Positions 44,831 to 55,929 of a stretch of 64,000 nucleotides of DNA are shown here, in pieces; position 1 is the stretch's first letter; every line of letters begins with the position of its first letter. The notes beneath the pieces are model-generated. The model did not search any database. It saw only the letters and a program-made list of their open reading frames with translations, and was not told the origin of the DNA. The position numbers were made by a program, and so were the translations under genes. This DNA comes from Symsagittifera roscoffensis (taxonomy: Eukaryota > Xenacoelomorpha > Acoela > Convolutidae): positions 20,320,509 to 20,384,508 of the forward strand of contig NC_087064.1 of assembly GCF_963678635.1 (NCBI RefSeq), read 5' to 3'.

Positions 44831-46135
44831 TCATTGATGTTTCGGGAGATTCCAACAATGAGAACATACGTGATTTAAATTTTGTGTACTTTTTCGGGGA
44901 GGTTGATTTGTTCTTTGATTGTGAGCATAATTATAATTATGTTCTGCAAAGGTGTTTCCTGTGAATGATTTTCGTGTTTTTGACGGTACTGTCATTGGTC
45001 TATATGTTTGATAATCCATATGTGAATATTTTGGAGCAACCGAAGGCTTAACGGTTGATTGTAAGGTTACTTGTGCCAGTGAAGTATTTGTATTTCTTGG
45101 TGTTGTTAAATTTGGGTGTATTGGTGAAATACTTTGTTGTGTAGTTGTTGTTGTTTGGACAATTTCTTCATTTATGAAGTTTGATGGTGTTTGAATATCT
45201 TGTTGTGTAAGATTTCTAGTTCCATTAAGGTTTTCATTGTGTATGACGGTCGAATTTAAACTGTTATTTCGTGTATCAGGTAAAAATGTATTGTAGTTTA
45301 ATGGTGTTGCATCAATGGTTAGTGGTATTACTTTTACATAATCTCTGTGATAAGATATTGTACTTATTGCTTGACTTGAGATAGATTGTGGGATATTTAT
45401 AAATGTAGGATGAGACCATTCAGGGTCCCAAACGTAGTCTGATTGTTCTGTAATGGCAGTGTCATCATTTGAATTTTGAGGTCTGAAATTTTTTCTTGCT
45501 TGTGAAATTAAGTCTAAATTATGTGTGAAATATTCTATTATAAACCGTGCCAAAATTTTTTGTAAGTCATGTTTAGTGTGTTGTGAAACATCATCTTTAG
45601 TGAAATTTTCTTTGATTATATGTAGAAAAGTTGAAAATAATGCAATTTCATTTCGTACTTTTGTATGTTTGGATGTTTCAGTTGGTGAGATACTTTGAAA
45701 TTCTGTTTTTTCTAATATAGAGATATAGGTATATATTATTGCAAAAACTTCATTAGTGATTATAGAGTTTGCTCTTTGTGAATTGTGATATTGTATGCTT
45801 TTGATATATTCTAGGAATACTTTTGAAAATTCTAATTCAAGATCGTCTGTTTGAATTACATATTTACGATGATTCGTATTTGGTGTGCTGAATTCTATGG
45901 TGTAGATTCCATATTGTTGTGTTAAGTTACATATGTCTTTTAAATAATGTTCAATAATTTGTCTTTTGATTTTTATATCTGGGAATTCTGCTTTGCATGG
46001 ACTGATTCCGGGTTTATACGAATTTACGAGTAAATTCTTGCAAAAATCATGCTGCCCTCTATTATCGGGTGCATCTATGAGGAAGGGGTAAACCTCTTCG
46101 TCATCTGGACTATCGTCACTTTGAGTGTGGCTCAT
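44831..46135 (-). CDS. Long N-terminal gag-region ORF, 434 residues
   Basis: An intact frame begins MSHTQSDDSPDDEEVYPFLI. The first 200 residues are helical and charged (KRQIIEHYLKDICNLTQQYG, FSTFLHIIKENFTKDDV), and the rest is Thr/Ser/Asn/Pro-rich, ending with CSHCWNLPKHQ. It sits where matrix would be, before the capsid ORF. It overlaps the preceding ORF by 20 bp in another frame, which could be a programmed shift or a short overlap. I do not recognise it by family. Confidence 0.5.
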   Translation of the reverse strand: MSHTQSDDSPDDEEVYPFLIDAPDNRGQHDFCKNLLVNSYKPGISPCKAEFPDIKIKRQIIEHYLKDICNLTQQYGIYTIEFSTPNTNHRKYVIQTDDLELEFSKVFLEYIKSIQYHNSQRANSIITNEVFAIIYTYISILEKTEFQSISPTETSKHTKVRNEIALFSTFLHIIKENFTKDDVSQHTKHDLQKILARFIIEYFTHNLDLISQARKNFRPQNSNDDTAITEQSDYVWDPEWSHPTFINIPQSISSQAISTISYHRDYVKVIPLTIDATPLNYNTFLPDTRNNSLNSTVIHNENLNGTRNLTQQDIQTPSNFINEEIVQTTTTTQQSISPIHPNLTTPRNTNTSLAQVTLQSTVKPSVAPKYSHMDYQTYRPMTVPSKTRKSFTGNTFAEHNYNYAHNQRTNQPPRKSTQNLNHVCSHCWNLPKHQ

Positions 46136-46577
46136 TTTTTTGTTTGATGACTGTTAATATATAACTATCAATGTGTCTAATTGGTTGATTCCAGTTATAC
46201 AGGTGTACTGGTTTGTGTTTGTATTGTTTTTTTATTCTTCTTATTCCTCTTTTTGATGAATTTGAAGTTGTTTCTGAATCGGAAAAATATAATTGATCGT
46301 GAATGGGACAATTTTTATCAATTGATTCTTTTAATTTGTATAGTTCATCTATACTGCTGGTTTCTGATTCGGAAAATGCGTTTCTATTTTTTGAAAATCT
46401 TTTTCGTGTGATTTGTCTTTGTTTGTTTATAATTTTTCTTTTTATTGTTTGTCGTTTTGTTCTAATGTATCCAACTGTTTGTGTATGAGGTGTGATTACA
46501 AGATCGTATTTATTGTTATCTATCTCACAATTGTGTAAATCGGTTGTTTGCTTATTTCCTAGATTTTCGAATGACAT
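46116..46577 (-). CDS. First ORF of the LTR element, 153 residues
   Basis: It starts MSFENLGNKQTTDLHNCEID and is strongly basic in the middle (RTKRQTIKRKIINKQRQITR), with Ser/Glu-rich SESETSSIDE and DSETTSNSSK motifs. This is the first long frame after the leader. It could be a nucleic-acid-binding accessory or gag-leader protein. It overlaps the next ORF by 20 bp. Confidence 0.45.
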   Translation of the reverse strand: MSFENLGNKQTTDLHNCEIDNNKYDLVITPHTQTVGYIRTKRQTIKRKIINKQRQITRKRFSKNRNAFSESETSSIDELYKLKESIDKNCPIHDQLYFSDSETTSNSSKRGIRRIKKQYKHKPVHLYNWNQPIRHIDSYILTVIKQKNEPHSK

Positions 46578-47802
46578 AAGGTTTAGGATGAGGGATGCAG
46601 AAAGTTGTTAGGTATTTTTATTTTCTTAGACTGTTAGTCCTTACGATCTTTTGGTTAGCTTAACCTGGGTCTTTTCATTTAGGGTTGGAGAAAAAAGTAT
46701 ATCGATTCTGAAGAATGATTTTTTACTTTCTCGTGGCTAGTCTAAGCTAAGGTGTTAACCTACTTAATCTTACTTAGGGGTAGTGATTGTGTTCAAGGGT
46801 TGGAGAATAGTAAATCGATCCACAAGGTTCAGGTATAATTAGAACGCAAGTAGTTCGTTAGATACTATTTTAAACTTACTAAGTCTAAGATCTATCCTGG
46901 GTCTGGTAAGAGGAGGGTTCAAGTGAAGGATGAATAACCGGAGTTCTTCACTGTTTATCTTAATTTGAATGGTTAGTTTTATTTAAAAATTTCTTTTAAT
47001 CTTAGGTCTTTTGGAAGGGTTGGACAGTGAATCGACGTTTGAGGTCGTTAGACACTTGCTAAGTGGGTGGGGGAGAACAAAATTGTTCTTTTTGATCCAA
47101 GGATAGGCCTTGATGATCAGGTTTTAAATTTAGTGAAATAGAAAATTAATTAAGATCCAAGGATAAGCCTTGATGATCCGATTTTAAAATTAAGTGAATT
47201 TAAGTTTAAAATGTTTTAAATTTATTTAAGAAAAAGATTTTGTATTTTAATGATATTAGTGAGCTTATGATTGCTGCTATGTTTAGGTGATGAAGCTGGG
47301 ACAACAGATGATTTATGATTACTAACAATTTATTGTCATGCTACTAGTTTTTATTTTCATTTTCAATAAATATTTTTCAAATATGTTTTATATAAGACTG
47401 CAGAAATTAAGCAAACGATCTGAGATCTTTTTATCAATCGTTATTGTACATTAATAATTTTGCTTAACGCCTGAAATGATCATGAAGATTGACTTCAAAA
47501 TTTTATGTTTGCAGATGAAAATCTAAATTCATTGCTAATAAGATTCTAAATATAAAAGTTTGTGTTGGCTTTTGCCGTACAATCATAAAACTATTTGGTA
47601 AGTTTCTACTTTGTCGTATGTCGTCTCTTGTTCGAGGTCTTCGTCCAATTCCGGGTAGTTCTATTATTGTTCGGAATATCGGCTCTGATCTATTGAGTCG
47701 TAGAGACATTTCGATTAAATTATTATCGTATAACATTTTGAAAATGTTTTTCTAAATTCTAATCTATTTTTGGTTAGTTCTAAGCTATTAAGATCTTATT
47801 CG
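46578..47802 (-). other. 5' leader of the LTR element with internal repeats
   Basis: It runs from the primer-binding site to the first ORF. It holds three related blocks carrying GGGTTGGA followed by (A/G)(T/A)ATCGA (46682, 46796, 47016) and a direct repeat of GATCCAAGGATARGCCTTGA (47094 and 47155). Such leader repeats may serve RNA packaging or translation, but this is inference. A 77-codon frame (47736-47503) begins MLYDNNLIEMSLRLNRSEPI; it could be a short leader ORF or a spliced leader exon. Confidence 0.5.
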
Positions 47803-47803
47803 A

Positions 47804-47820
47804 GACTTATGGTCGCACCA
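47804..47820 (-). promoter_or_regulatory. Primer-binding site
   Basis: On the minus strand TGGTGCGACCATAAGTC lies two bases after the end of the 5' LTR. TGG at the start complements the CCA end of a tRNA. The primer tRNA would end GACTTATGGTCGCACCA. I cannot name it. Confidence 0.7.
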
Positions 47821-47822
47821 GA

Positions 47823-48140
47823 TGAGTTAAGACCGATGTGGTTAACTCATAGAGTAATTTCGGATAGGATACACCGTCTGCTCGTCACGCTATCTTATTT
47901 TCGGCCGGATAGATTCGTGCAACTTCTTAGTCTAATACCGATCCTAATCTTACTCTTATACTTTCTAGTCTCAGGGTGTTTAACTAGTCTCTGCTAGGCT
48001 CAATAGATCTAGGGTATACTGGTTTGTTGCGGCTGCTGAAGTTCTCTTGGAGAGGCAACTAATTTCTAAGTTAAATTCAAATCTCTCTGGTGCTAGTTAG
48101 ATAGTGGGTTGTTAGTTAGATGGATTATGATCAGGTTCCA
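47823..48140 (-). repeat. 5' LTR (318 bp)
   Basis: On the minus strand it begins TGGAACCTGA and ends CTTAACTCA. It contains AGTATAAGAG as a possible TATA box. It matches the 3' LTR but lacks two insertions present there. The right flank is TCAT, the duplicated target. Confidence 0.9.
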
Positions 48141-48144
48141 TCAT

Positions 48145-49309
48145 ACGGAAAATTTAGCGCCAAAGGATGAACAAAAAAGTAAAATGTCAATCGTGCCAAC
48201 AGTTGTTAAAGGACGCGAGGCAGGATATTAATATTTTGATTATTGGCGGAAACAATGCAGTTGACCATCAATCAAAAATTTGCGCAAAACCGAATTTTCA
48301 AGTTTTCCTTATTTATAATACAAGTAACACTCGCAAGCAATCGACCCGAAACAACACAAAACACACAGTTTTTTTTCAAGTATTCTTACAAGAAATTCCA
48401 ACTAAAAGCCAGCGCGCAATTCAATGCTTTCGTTGTTACAAATGATTGAAAACACACAAAAAATCAAAAGTTTTAGCTGAAAATTCAAGTAGCTCTCGTG
48501 GTCCTATTTCACAAGATTTTGGTCAAATGAAAACACGCGGTTTTTCATAAGATTTTACTCTTAGATTAAAAATTAATTTTTAAAGCAAGAACTCATAACT
48601 ATCTCGTCGAGGGCAGAGCTCGTTTTACTCGCAAACCATTTTGAATATTTCATTTTTCACTTTCATACTCGGTTTTCCAGTAAATCTAATTCTCTATTAT
48701 TTAAAAAAGTTTATCATAGTTGATTCCATGTAAGTTTGTAAATCCATGACCTCCACGGCCTCTATTTTTTATTCACCCGACAATATAGCCACAATGTAGT
48801 CCAAATGAAAGCATATCACCTTTGATTCTTTGATATTTTTTGAGATCATGACCTCACTCGGCCTCCACCATTTTTCTTCACCCAACAATGTAGCCACAGT
48901 GTAGCCACAATCTATGTAATTTGTAACAAATTTATTTGACAACTTCTTAATTTTTTGAAATTTTTCCGGTCTTCATGCTAAAACGTAAAAAACGTATTAA
49001 AAATTGCTCTTTGAAGTTTCTCGTTTGCTTTTTGCCGGCGTTTTTTGTGTTTTTTAATTGAAAAATTGAATGTCAGATCGCTGCTAAATGAAAAAAATGA
49101 TTTGAAGAAACTGTTACTTTAGCAAAACCAGATGTAAGATCGCTGAATAATATGAAAGTTAACATGAAAAGATTCTAAAAGACACTCAGTAAAAATTTTG
49201 TTCTTGGTTAGCTTCAATTTTTTTTAAATTAGAAAAATTAGGTAGAATTATAGTCTTTTACGCATTAAATTTCGATTATTAAAAACTTAAATTGATACAC
49301 TTTGACCCT
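48145..49309. other. Flanking DNA, no gene recognised
   Basis: A 92-codon frame (48167-48445, MNKKVKCQSCQQLLKDARQD) has one CxxC pair and no other support. A pair of similar sentences 'CCACAATGTAG' lies near 48790 and 48894. It may be host DNA or the interior of the truncated Polinton that follows. Confidence 0.35.
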
Positions 49310-51512
49310 TAATTTTTCTTAAAAAAATCGATTTTTTTGTAACGCGCTCTTTTAGATTTTTTAGATGTTGCAGACGTTAGGAATTAGGCTCCCTTGCGTA
49401 TTTCCGGAAGTTTTCAGATTATAACCAATAGAGCTGCTTTAATTTGTCCTATGAACTCAACGTAAAAATTCACCTTCATATTTTCAGTTTTTACATGTGC
49501 TTTTGATTGCTTTAATTAACCCCGATTCTTTCTCACATGGACTTTTTTTGAGAAATCTTTCGACAAAAATCAAGAATAGAAAGCAAATTAGTAATTATTT
49601 TGCAAGAAAAGTGATAGTTAAGGATCTCACAAACTGTATTTTTGCTTAAATAGTTTACTGTAGCAACTGAACAAGGGAACTTAAATGGAAATATGTACAA
49701 AATACTAGGTAATAATCAGACGATATCAGTTCTAATTTAATCTCTGCCAGCAAATTGTTCGTTCAATTGATACTATTTTCCTCCTAAATTCTCCAGCTCT
49801 AACCAAAATTACTTGCAATGCGAGTTCAAAAGCGAAAACATGTTTTAAGCAGAAAATAAGAATAACCTTAAGACACAGAACCTTTCTACAGAAAAATCGT
49901 GAAAATTATGTTTTAAAAGCAACAGAGAGACAATCATCAGTTATGAAGAGGAATTTGTTGAATTTCATCAAATATCTAATACACTTTTTAAAAAAAATTA
50001 TCTCAATTTTTTCAATTTTAGCAGTAAATTGTTTATTTTTTATCATTGATCTGAAATTTATTTTTATCAACATGAAAAATTTCTCAGAAGTTGTAATTTT
50101 TTAAAAAACAAATTTGGGTTACTCATTGAGAAAAAACGGAGAAGGAGTTGAATCACGAAGTTCAATCTAGAAATTTTAATGAATACTGCGCTTATTGTTC
50201 ATTTGAATTGAGATTACTATTCAAATTTTCCCTGAAAAGGACAAAAAACCAGTTAATTACCCAAATAAAAGGTTGAAAATGGAAAAGTTTTGAATAGATT
50301 TGATTAACTTTTACTTTACTTTCTTGAAAATTAGGATTATTTTCACTATTTCAATATTGACTCAGCTATTATGAGCGTTATATGTTCAGAACATTATATA
50401 ATCCGCTTTTTAGCTCAAGTTATGGTAATTCTTATCTTATTTCATTATTTTGAGAAAAAATTGTGGAAAAACCATATTGTTGTTCAAATTTTTGTATCAT
50501 TGTCTCAACATGATGTCAATTCAATTAAAATAAATTTTGAGCTCAATTTTGAACTCTGTACGTAATTTTTTTTCCAATTAGATCAGAAACAACAATTCTT
50601 TAGCCAAAATTGTGAGATTTCTGCAATTTTTTTCCGAAAACTTGAAATTTTGGCAAATTTTCCTAATACTTAAAATTTTTGCAATGTTTTCCAAAAACTT
50701 TGATTTTTTTTTGAAGTTTCAGTAATTTGAAAGCATTATGAGCTTTCCTTTTGATATTCAGAATCTTATTTATCCTGCTTCTGAGCTCAGTAGGGTAAAT
50801 TTTATTATATTAAATGTTTTGAGTGAAAATTGTGGAAAAATCCATACTTTTGCAATTTTTCCAAAATAATAATAGTTTTTGCATTTTTTTCCAAAAAACC
50901 TTGGCTTTATCGAAATTTCAGTAGGTTTCAGTATTGTTTCATAAAATAAGATTAACTAATTAACGAGTTATCAAGTCGAATTATACCAAATCTTATCGTA
51001 TTTTGAAAGTTTTTGATACATAATCCAAGTTTTTGCCCATTTACCATTGACTTACCTTGAACCAAAAAAAACATAATACTTTCATTACACAAGGTACACG
51101 TAATGCTCACCAATTACAAAACGCGTGCTGAGATTTTTGCAAAATCCAAAAAAAAACCGTTTTTCTTACCATTTTCTTACCATCACCCTGAAACCTTACC
51201 ATTCCCTATTTTAATACATATTCCCTATCTTAATGAATTCTTAATTCCCTACACTGAATCTTTATACATAGGGAAATCTATACACTATATATGGGAAATT
51301 CGGGCACCGAAAAAACTTACCATCTGAAACTTACCATCTGAAACATGGTATCTTAATACATTGGGAAACCTATTCCCTATCTTAATACTTTGGGAAACCT
51401 ATAGCCTATGTTAATACATAGGGTGAAGACCGGATAGTCTATAGCCTATGTTAATACATGGAAGTCTTCAATCCCCCCTCCCACGGGCTGAGCTGCTCCA
51501 ACATATACTACT
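49310..51512 (-). mobile_element. Truncated end of a second, diverged Polinton
   Basis: Read on the minus strand from 51512, it starts AGTAGTATATGTTGGAGCAG, like the intact Polinton's AGTAGTAGATGTTGGAGGTG. It then has the same series of blocks as 10653 to about 12600: the TTAATACAT words, GGTAAG words, the TATTTTAT/GATAAG segment and the AGAGATTAAATTAGAACTGA region. Similarity is well below that between the intact Polinton's own ends. No polymerase or second terminus is seen, so it is a fragment. The 6 bp after its end are CGAGTC, with no partner found. Confidence 0.75.
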
Positions 51513-51903
51513 CGAGTCTCAAATAGGCAACATCCTAGTTTTTTTCCGACTGGATATTTTTTTATCCTTATTAATTACGACAAATGATAAATAACCTTCT
51601 ATCTTAAAAAACCAAATTGAGATCACCGGTTTTTTTCACAAACCATTGCTTGCTATTGCGTATATAAAAACATACGTTTCATTGTTCTATATCATAAACA
51701 AACTAGTGGTCAAATTGGAAATTAACCTTAGATTTTTATCATGTGATAGTTTCACTCACTCATCACATTTTGTTTACTTTCGTTAGACTACTAGGGCAAG
51801 TGAGCAACATAAGTTAATCAATCGGGTTGAGCCTAGATAAACAGAGGATACCTAGATTGAGTGATAGCTCTAGGAATCTTTAACCGAAACAGGAGAGAAC
51901 CTC

Positions 51904-53193
51904 AATGAGTGACCAATTTGTGATAAGGAACAAAGAGATTCAAAGAAAGAAGGGTAAGGAAGTGATAGAACGAATAGTTGGAATCAGAAGTCAGAAAACC
52001 TCCGATGATAAGTAGACACCAGCAACACTGGAAGTAGAGGTAAACCGGAGTGCAGTCCATAATCAAGGTCCTGAAGGATGCAGAGTTGAAGATACCAAGA
52101 CGAAAAGACTGAAAAGTGAATCTACACCTGTGGAACAGGTACATTCCTTTGCGACTTCATTTTTGCACTAAATCGAGAAGAGATGTCAAGCTGACAGAGA
52201 TCTCGATCAAAATCCACTGATTGAAAGTTAATCTATGGATTTCACAGTGATCAAAGGCGCCCTGGACAAGAAATCGACGCCTCTTTTTTTTCTCAGAGAG
52301 TCTAAAGAAGTCTCTGAGAAATTTTTTCTCACTTTTGACGGGAAAAGGGCTGACGATCAAATTAGTCATCAGACAGAAGCCAGGAATGAAAAGGAGAATG
52401 ATGACGATTATAGATCAGAACTACGCTTCGACCTTTTCAGTCATGCAGAAAAATACAAGTGACAACAAGTAGCACACTCAGAAACGGTTTTAAATGACTT
52501 GCAGGATTCTAGTTATTTTTTCAGCAGCGACAACTTCGGATTAGTATGCTGGAATAATCATCGTTTCAGAAACCAGGCCAGGAAGGACGTTGAGGGAGGT
52601 GCAACTGCAAAACGAAAGGACTTGAAGGCAAGCTGTCTGTCAAGAAAAGATTGACGCCATCTCTCATAACGCCCAAGGTTAGTCATTGGATATCGGTGGA
52701 TGAGGTTTTGACGAGGATCATGGATAGGATGGGTGAACAACAGCAACAAGTTTCAAACACGATGAGTGAACTAGAACGAGCAGTTCTTTTAGAACGAGAG
52801 AATTTGTGGAATAAAAGCTTCGAATCAAGCAGGAGACCAATCAGAAGGAAAAACGCTTGCAAGAAAGAAAGAATGACTACCTGGCTAAGTAATTGTCACG
52901 TTAAGCAACGTAAAGCTAAACAGAGTGAGCAACGGTTGAGAGATTATTTGAAGCTCCTCCGGAGTCAACAGGAGCAGACTCTCGGGACTCTCGAAAGCTG
53001 GTTGGATGCCATGATGGAGATACGCACTGCAAATAAAATGGACAGGCTTGATCATGTCATGAATTGTCATGAAAAGAGACCACGAAGCAGTAGAACAAAC
53101 TCGAGGGATGCATGTAAAGAGCTCAAAGTAAGCTTCAGTGAACCTTCGGTAGAGGCAAGACGAGTGTGTTTGCTACATAAAGGGATAGTTTAG
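51904..53193 (+). pseudogene. Decayed retroelement-like coding remnant
   Basis: Plus-strand frames follow one another with stops and shifts: MSDQFVIRNKEIQRKKGKEV (51904, stopped by TAG near 52012), then FLRESKEVSEKFFLTFDGKR (52235-52462), then a 180-codon Glu/Lys/Arg-rich, coiled-coil-like frame (52651-53193, MGEQQQQVSNTMSELERAVL, SEQRLRDYLKLLRSQQEQTL). Base use is richer in G and A than in surrounding DNA, as in degraded coding sequence. It may be gag-related, but no diagnostic motif remains. Confidence 0.4.
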
Positions 53194-54641
53194 CTAATCA
53201 CCGTTCTGAAACTCAAATGCCTGGAACCTCTATATACGGTCCCAGAGGAAGCTCATTTGGCAACCATCAGCAGCTATCAGACCAATGTGTAATTCTCAAG
53301 CAAACGGATTAGCCTATGCTACTGGATGGTTATCGTGTGACAATTGAGCGCAATTTGTGTGGAAAGCACTAGAATGCTGACAGCCTCAGTGCAACAAGTT
53401 TTATGAACATTTGAAAAAAAATTAGCCTATCAGGCAGAAATGAAGGGAGGATTCTCGTTTTTAGACAAAGACACGCACCATAATTGACTATCAAGCACTA
53501 TATCTGACAATATGGTTAGATAAGTCACAACACCCCCATAACGGGACATCCCGAATTACCATTAGAGAAGGCAGTCGTTCAAGAGTGAGCTGATTCACTT
53601 GGACTTGCTACTGCGTTCAATTGCTACTGCGTTCAATTGCTACTGCTATTATTCGCCAGCCCATCAACAGCTGGTCGTAACTAGAAAAAACTGTGGGAGT
53701 CATTCGGCTGCTAGGTAGGTTGTTTGAGAGAGTGAGAGAAAGAGGTAACCGGGGAAGATCCAGATTAGACGACAGTGATAACCTCTATGACTCTCCGCGA
53801 GAAAGTAAAAGTTATACCATCAAGAAATTAACAAAATGAAAACGAAAAACTAACAGAATCGTAGGACGATAGTTCGACAATTAATCTCCTCGAGTCCTCA
53901 ATGTGTCCTGATAAAAATATCATGCTAAGCAAAAGTAAGACAGGGTGAAGGTCCCAAAGAAAACAGCTATTTTCGACACGTGTAATTAACCACTGGACGA
54001 TGCTGCATCAATATAGTCGGAAGAACATATTTTGTCTGGGGATTCTTAAATGAAAGAGCAGAGAACATGGTGAACAAGACCCAAGGTTTTGTTCAGGAAC
54101 TTAAGATGGGTGATAAAGTGGAATAAATCGAGATCCGGAGTGAATACATCCTCCACTGAAACCTCACCTAGTGAGAGCCCCTCGACGGGATCGAAGTCTG
54201 ACACCTATTGTATGGATAATTCAGAACTTGATGTTTCCAAAAGGTACAAATAAACTCCTAGAGAGATTCCTACATGAAAACGGGAGCGGAAGTGCACCAG
54301 GAGGGACATTCCCAATACAATCCGATTTGGGAATATCATTAACTCATCGAAAGCAGATTGGTGCATCCAAGAAAAAATTGAGAAGGGATGATTATTTAAT
54401 GATGCTCCCTGTCTGCGAAGTCAATATGGAGAAGCACCAGAGAAAATAATGACGGAAATGAAATTCTAGAAGAAAGAGGCCTAAAATTTCATTAAACAGA
54501 TTACAGTGAAGTTATCAAGAGAAGCGAGAAAGATTTACCCTATGCAGAAAAAGACTGGAGCAATTACGTACAAGATGACGTCCCAAGAACATTGATCTAG
54601 ATCTACCTTTCACGATGCAGACGCGACAAAACCGCAGGGGA
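53194..54641 (+). other. Degraded coding-like sequence, unidentified
   Basis: Short frames such as ENMVNKTQGFVQELKMGDKV (about 54067) and a 92-codon frame at 54171 continue the purine-rich composition of the preceding remnant. A perfect short tandem repeat (TGCTACTGCGTTCAAT) lies at about 53607-53640. No domain recognised. Confidence 0.35.
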
Positions 54642-55004
54642 AGATCTTCAGAGAAGTATAATTTTTATGGAGAAGACCTCGTGGCGGACAGGATAGACCT
54701 GAAGGAGATAGCAGAAGAGCTAGGGGGTCTGAAAAAATAACCGTGTCACTGGAAGTAGTTTTTGTGGATGATCAGGGTAATGATTGGAAAGGGTGATCAA
54801 TCAAAACCAGAAGTCGGGCTTTGTCGAGCCCGACTTCTGGTTTTGATTGATCACCCTTTCCAATCATTACCCTGATCATCCACAAAAACTACTTCCAGTG
54901 ACACGGTTATTTTTTCAGACCCCCTAGCTCTTCTGCTATCTCCTTCATGTCTATCCTGTCCGCCACGAGGTCTTCTCCATAAAAATTATACTTCTCAAAG
55001 ATCT
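54642..55004. repeat. 363-bp near-perfect hairpin (inverted repeat)
   Basis: Two arms of about 178 bp are inverse copies with only a few mismatches, meeting at GTCGGGCT-TTGTCG-AGCCCGAC (6-base loop at 54821-54826). The outer ends are AGATCT on both sides. It contains no gene. It may be a fold-back element, a natural inverted duplication or an assembly artefact. Confidence 0.9.
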
Positions 55005-55514
55005 ACAGCAGTCATATGAGTAGAAACTCACTATTCTGCGTGTCTTGACGTCGAACTCCAAAAGACTTAATGTGGCTATTCAAGACGTAAAGCGCGAAAT
55101 TATTGAAGACACTAAGAATGACCGACATGATCTTTCCCGGGCTGCCCAGAAATGATCATCGTTCAAACTTGAGTCCAACCTAATTTTAAATAGGACGTGA
55201 AAATGACGGGTACGTCCATGGGTAATTTTCTCCCGTAGTGGCGAAGTAGTTAACCACACAACTAGTAACCTGAAAAAGGAAATGACAAAAGAAACACATA
55301 TCCTTTTTGTAAGTAAAAAATCTATGTGTAAGTAATACCCACACTGAAAAATTATTAACAAAAAAGTTCAAAATAGCAAGAGAAACAGGTGACCTAGAGG
55401 CAGAACTAGATGAAGGCCCTAGGAAACCAGACATAGGCAGAGTAGTATAGTCATATTTTAACTTGCCAAGTGAGTACTCAAGCAGCATTAGACTAACGGT
55501 TAGCGATTTTTTTA

Positions 55515-55929
55515 CTTACAAATAGGATATGTGCGATAGCTATTACCGCGGACATGAATTTTAGAAGAGCGTTAGCAGCAGACTTTAAGAGAGAAGACAA
55601 AAACATAATAGTTCACTGGAAGCAAAAACCAGGAGTAGGAGGTGTAGCAGCTTTCACTGCGGCGGCTTCGCAAATACCAGGAAGGTACTTATGTTTCTTG
55701 GGGACGAGGGCGACGGAAAAGCAGCATGTGGAACCGGAAGATTTGCGTCTATCCCTTACGAGACTGAGACACTTCCTGTGTACGAGGTGAAAGAACTATC
55801 GCTTCCTGTGTACGACCCAAACCGAGGACGGCTGCATCCTTGGAAGCTGTATGCGCTGATACATGTAATCTTTTCTAATACTAACATGAAAGTGTATCTA
55901 CATAAGAAAAACAATTTGAGTATAGGCTG
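55515..55929 (+). pseudogene. Macro-domain-like remnant (TARG1/Poa1-type pattern)
   Basis: In order it has CAIAITADMNFRRALAADFK, KPGVGGVAAFTAA, GRYLCFLGTRA, EPEDLRLSLTRLRHFL and, after a one-base shift near 55790, SLPVYDPNRGRLHPW and ALIHVIFSNTNMKVYL. This succession (cis-acting 'vtaDm..+.lA..Fk', 'vGgva', 'y...vTk', 'edLr.sL..L+', 'lP...g.L.W..v..li...F') matches ADP-ribose-binding macro domains of the TARG1/Poa1 type. The glycine-rich ligand loop is altered. Upstream frames (EAELDEGPRKPDIGRVV, then TAG) suggest more of the protein once existed. It is unclear whether it came from a host gene or from a retroelement. Confidence 0.5.

Larger units (their letters stand above)
7978..48140 (-). 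mobile_element. Giant env-bearing Ty3/gypsy-type LTR retroelement
   Basis: The two LTRs at the ends are in the same orientation and start and end with TG and CA. They are flanked by the direct duplication TCAT (7974-7977 and 48141-48144). Internal coding is all on the minus strand: gag-like ORFs with a CCHC knuckle, a DSGA aspartic protease, YLDD reverse transcriptase, RNase H, integrase, an accessory ORF, an envelope-like glycoprotein and a second accessory ORF. The order protease-RT-RNase H-integrase is that of Ty3/gypsy and retroviruses, not Ty1/copia. The present span is 40,163 bp. Removing the Polinton and one copy of its duplication leaves about 24.3 kb, inflated further by the tandem gag-pol duplication. 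All long genes are broken, so it is a fossil copy. Confidence 0.9.
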
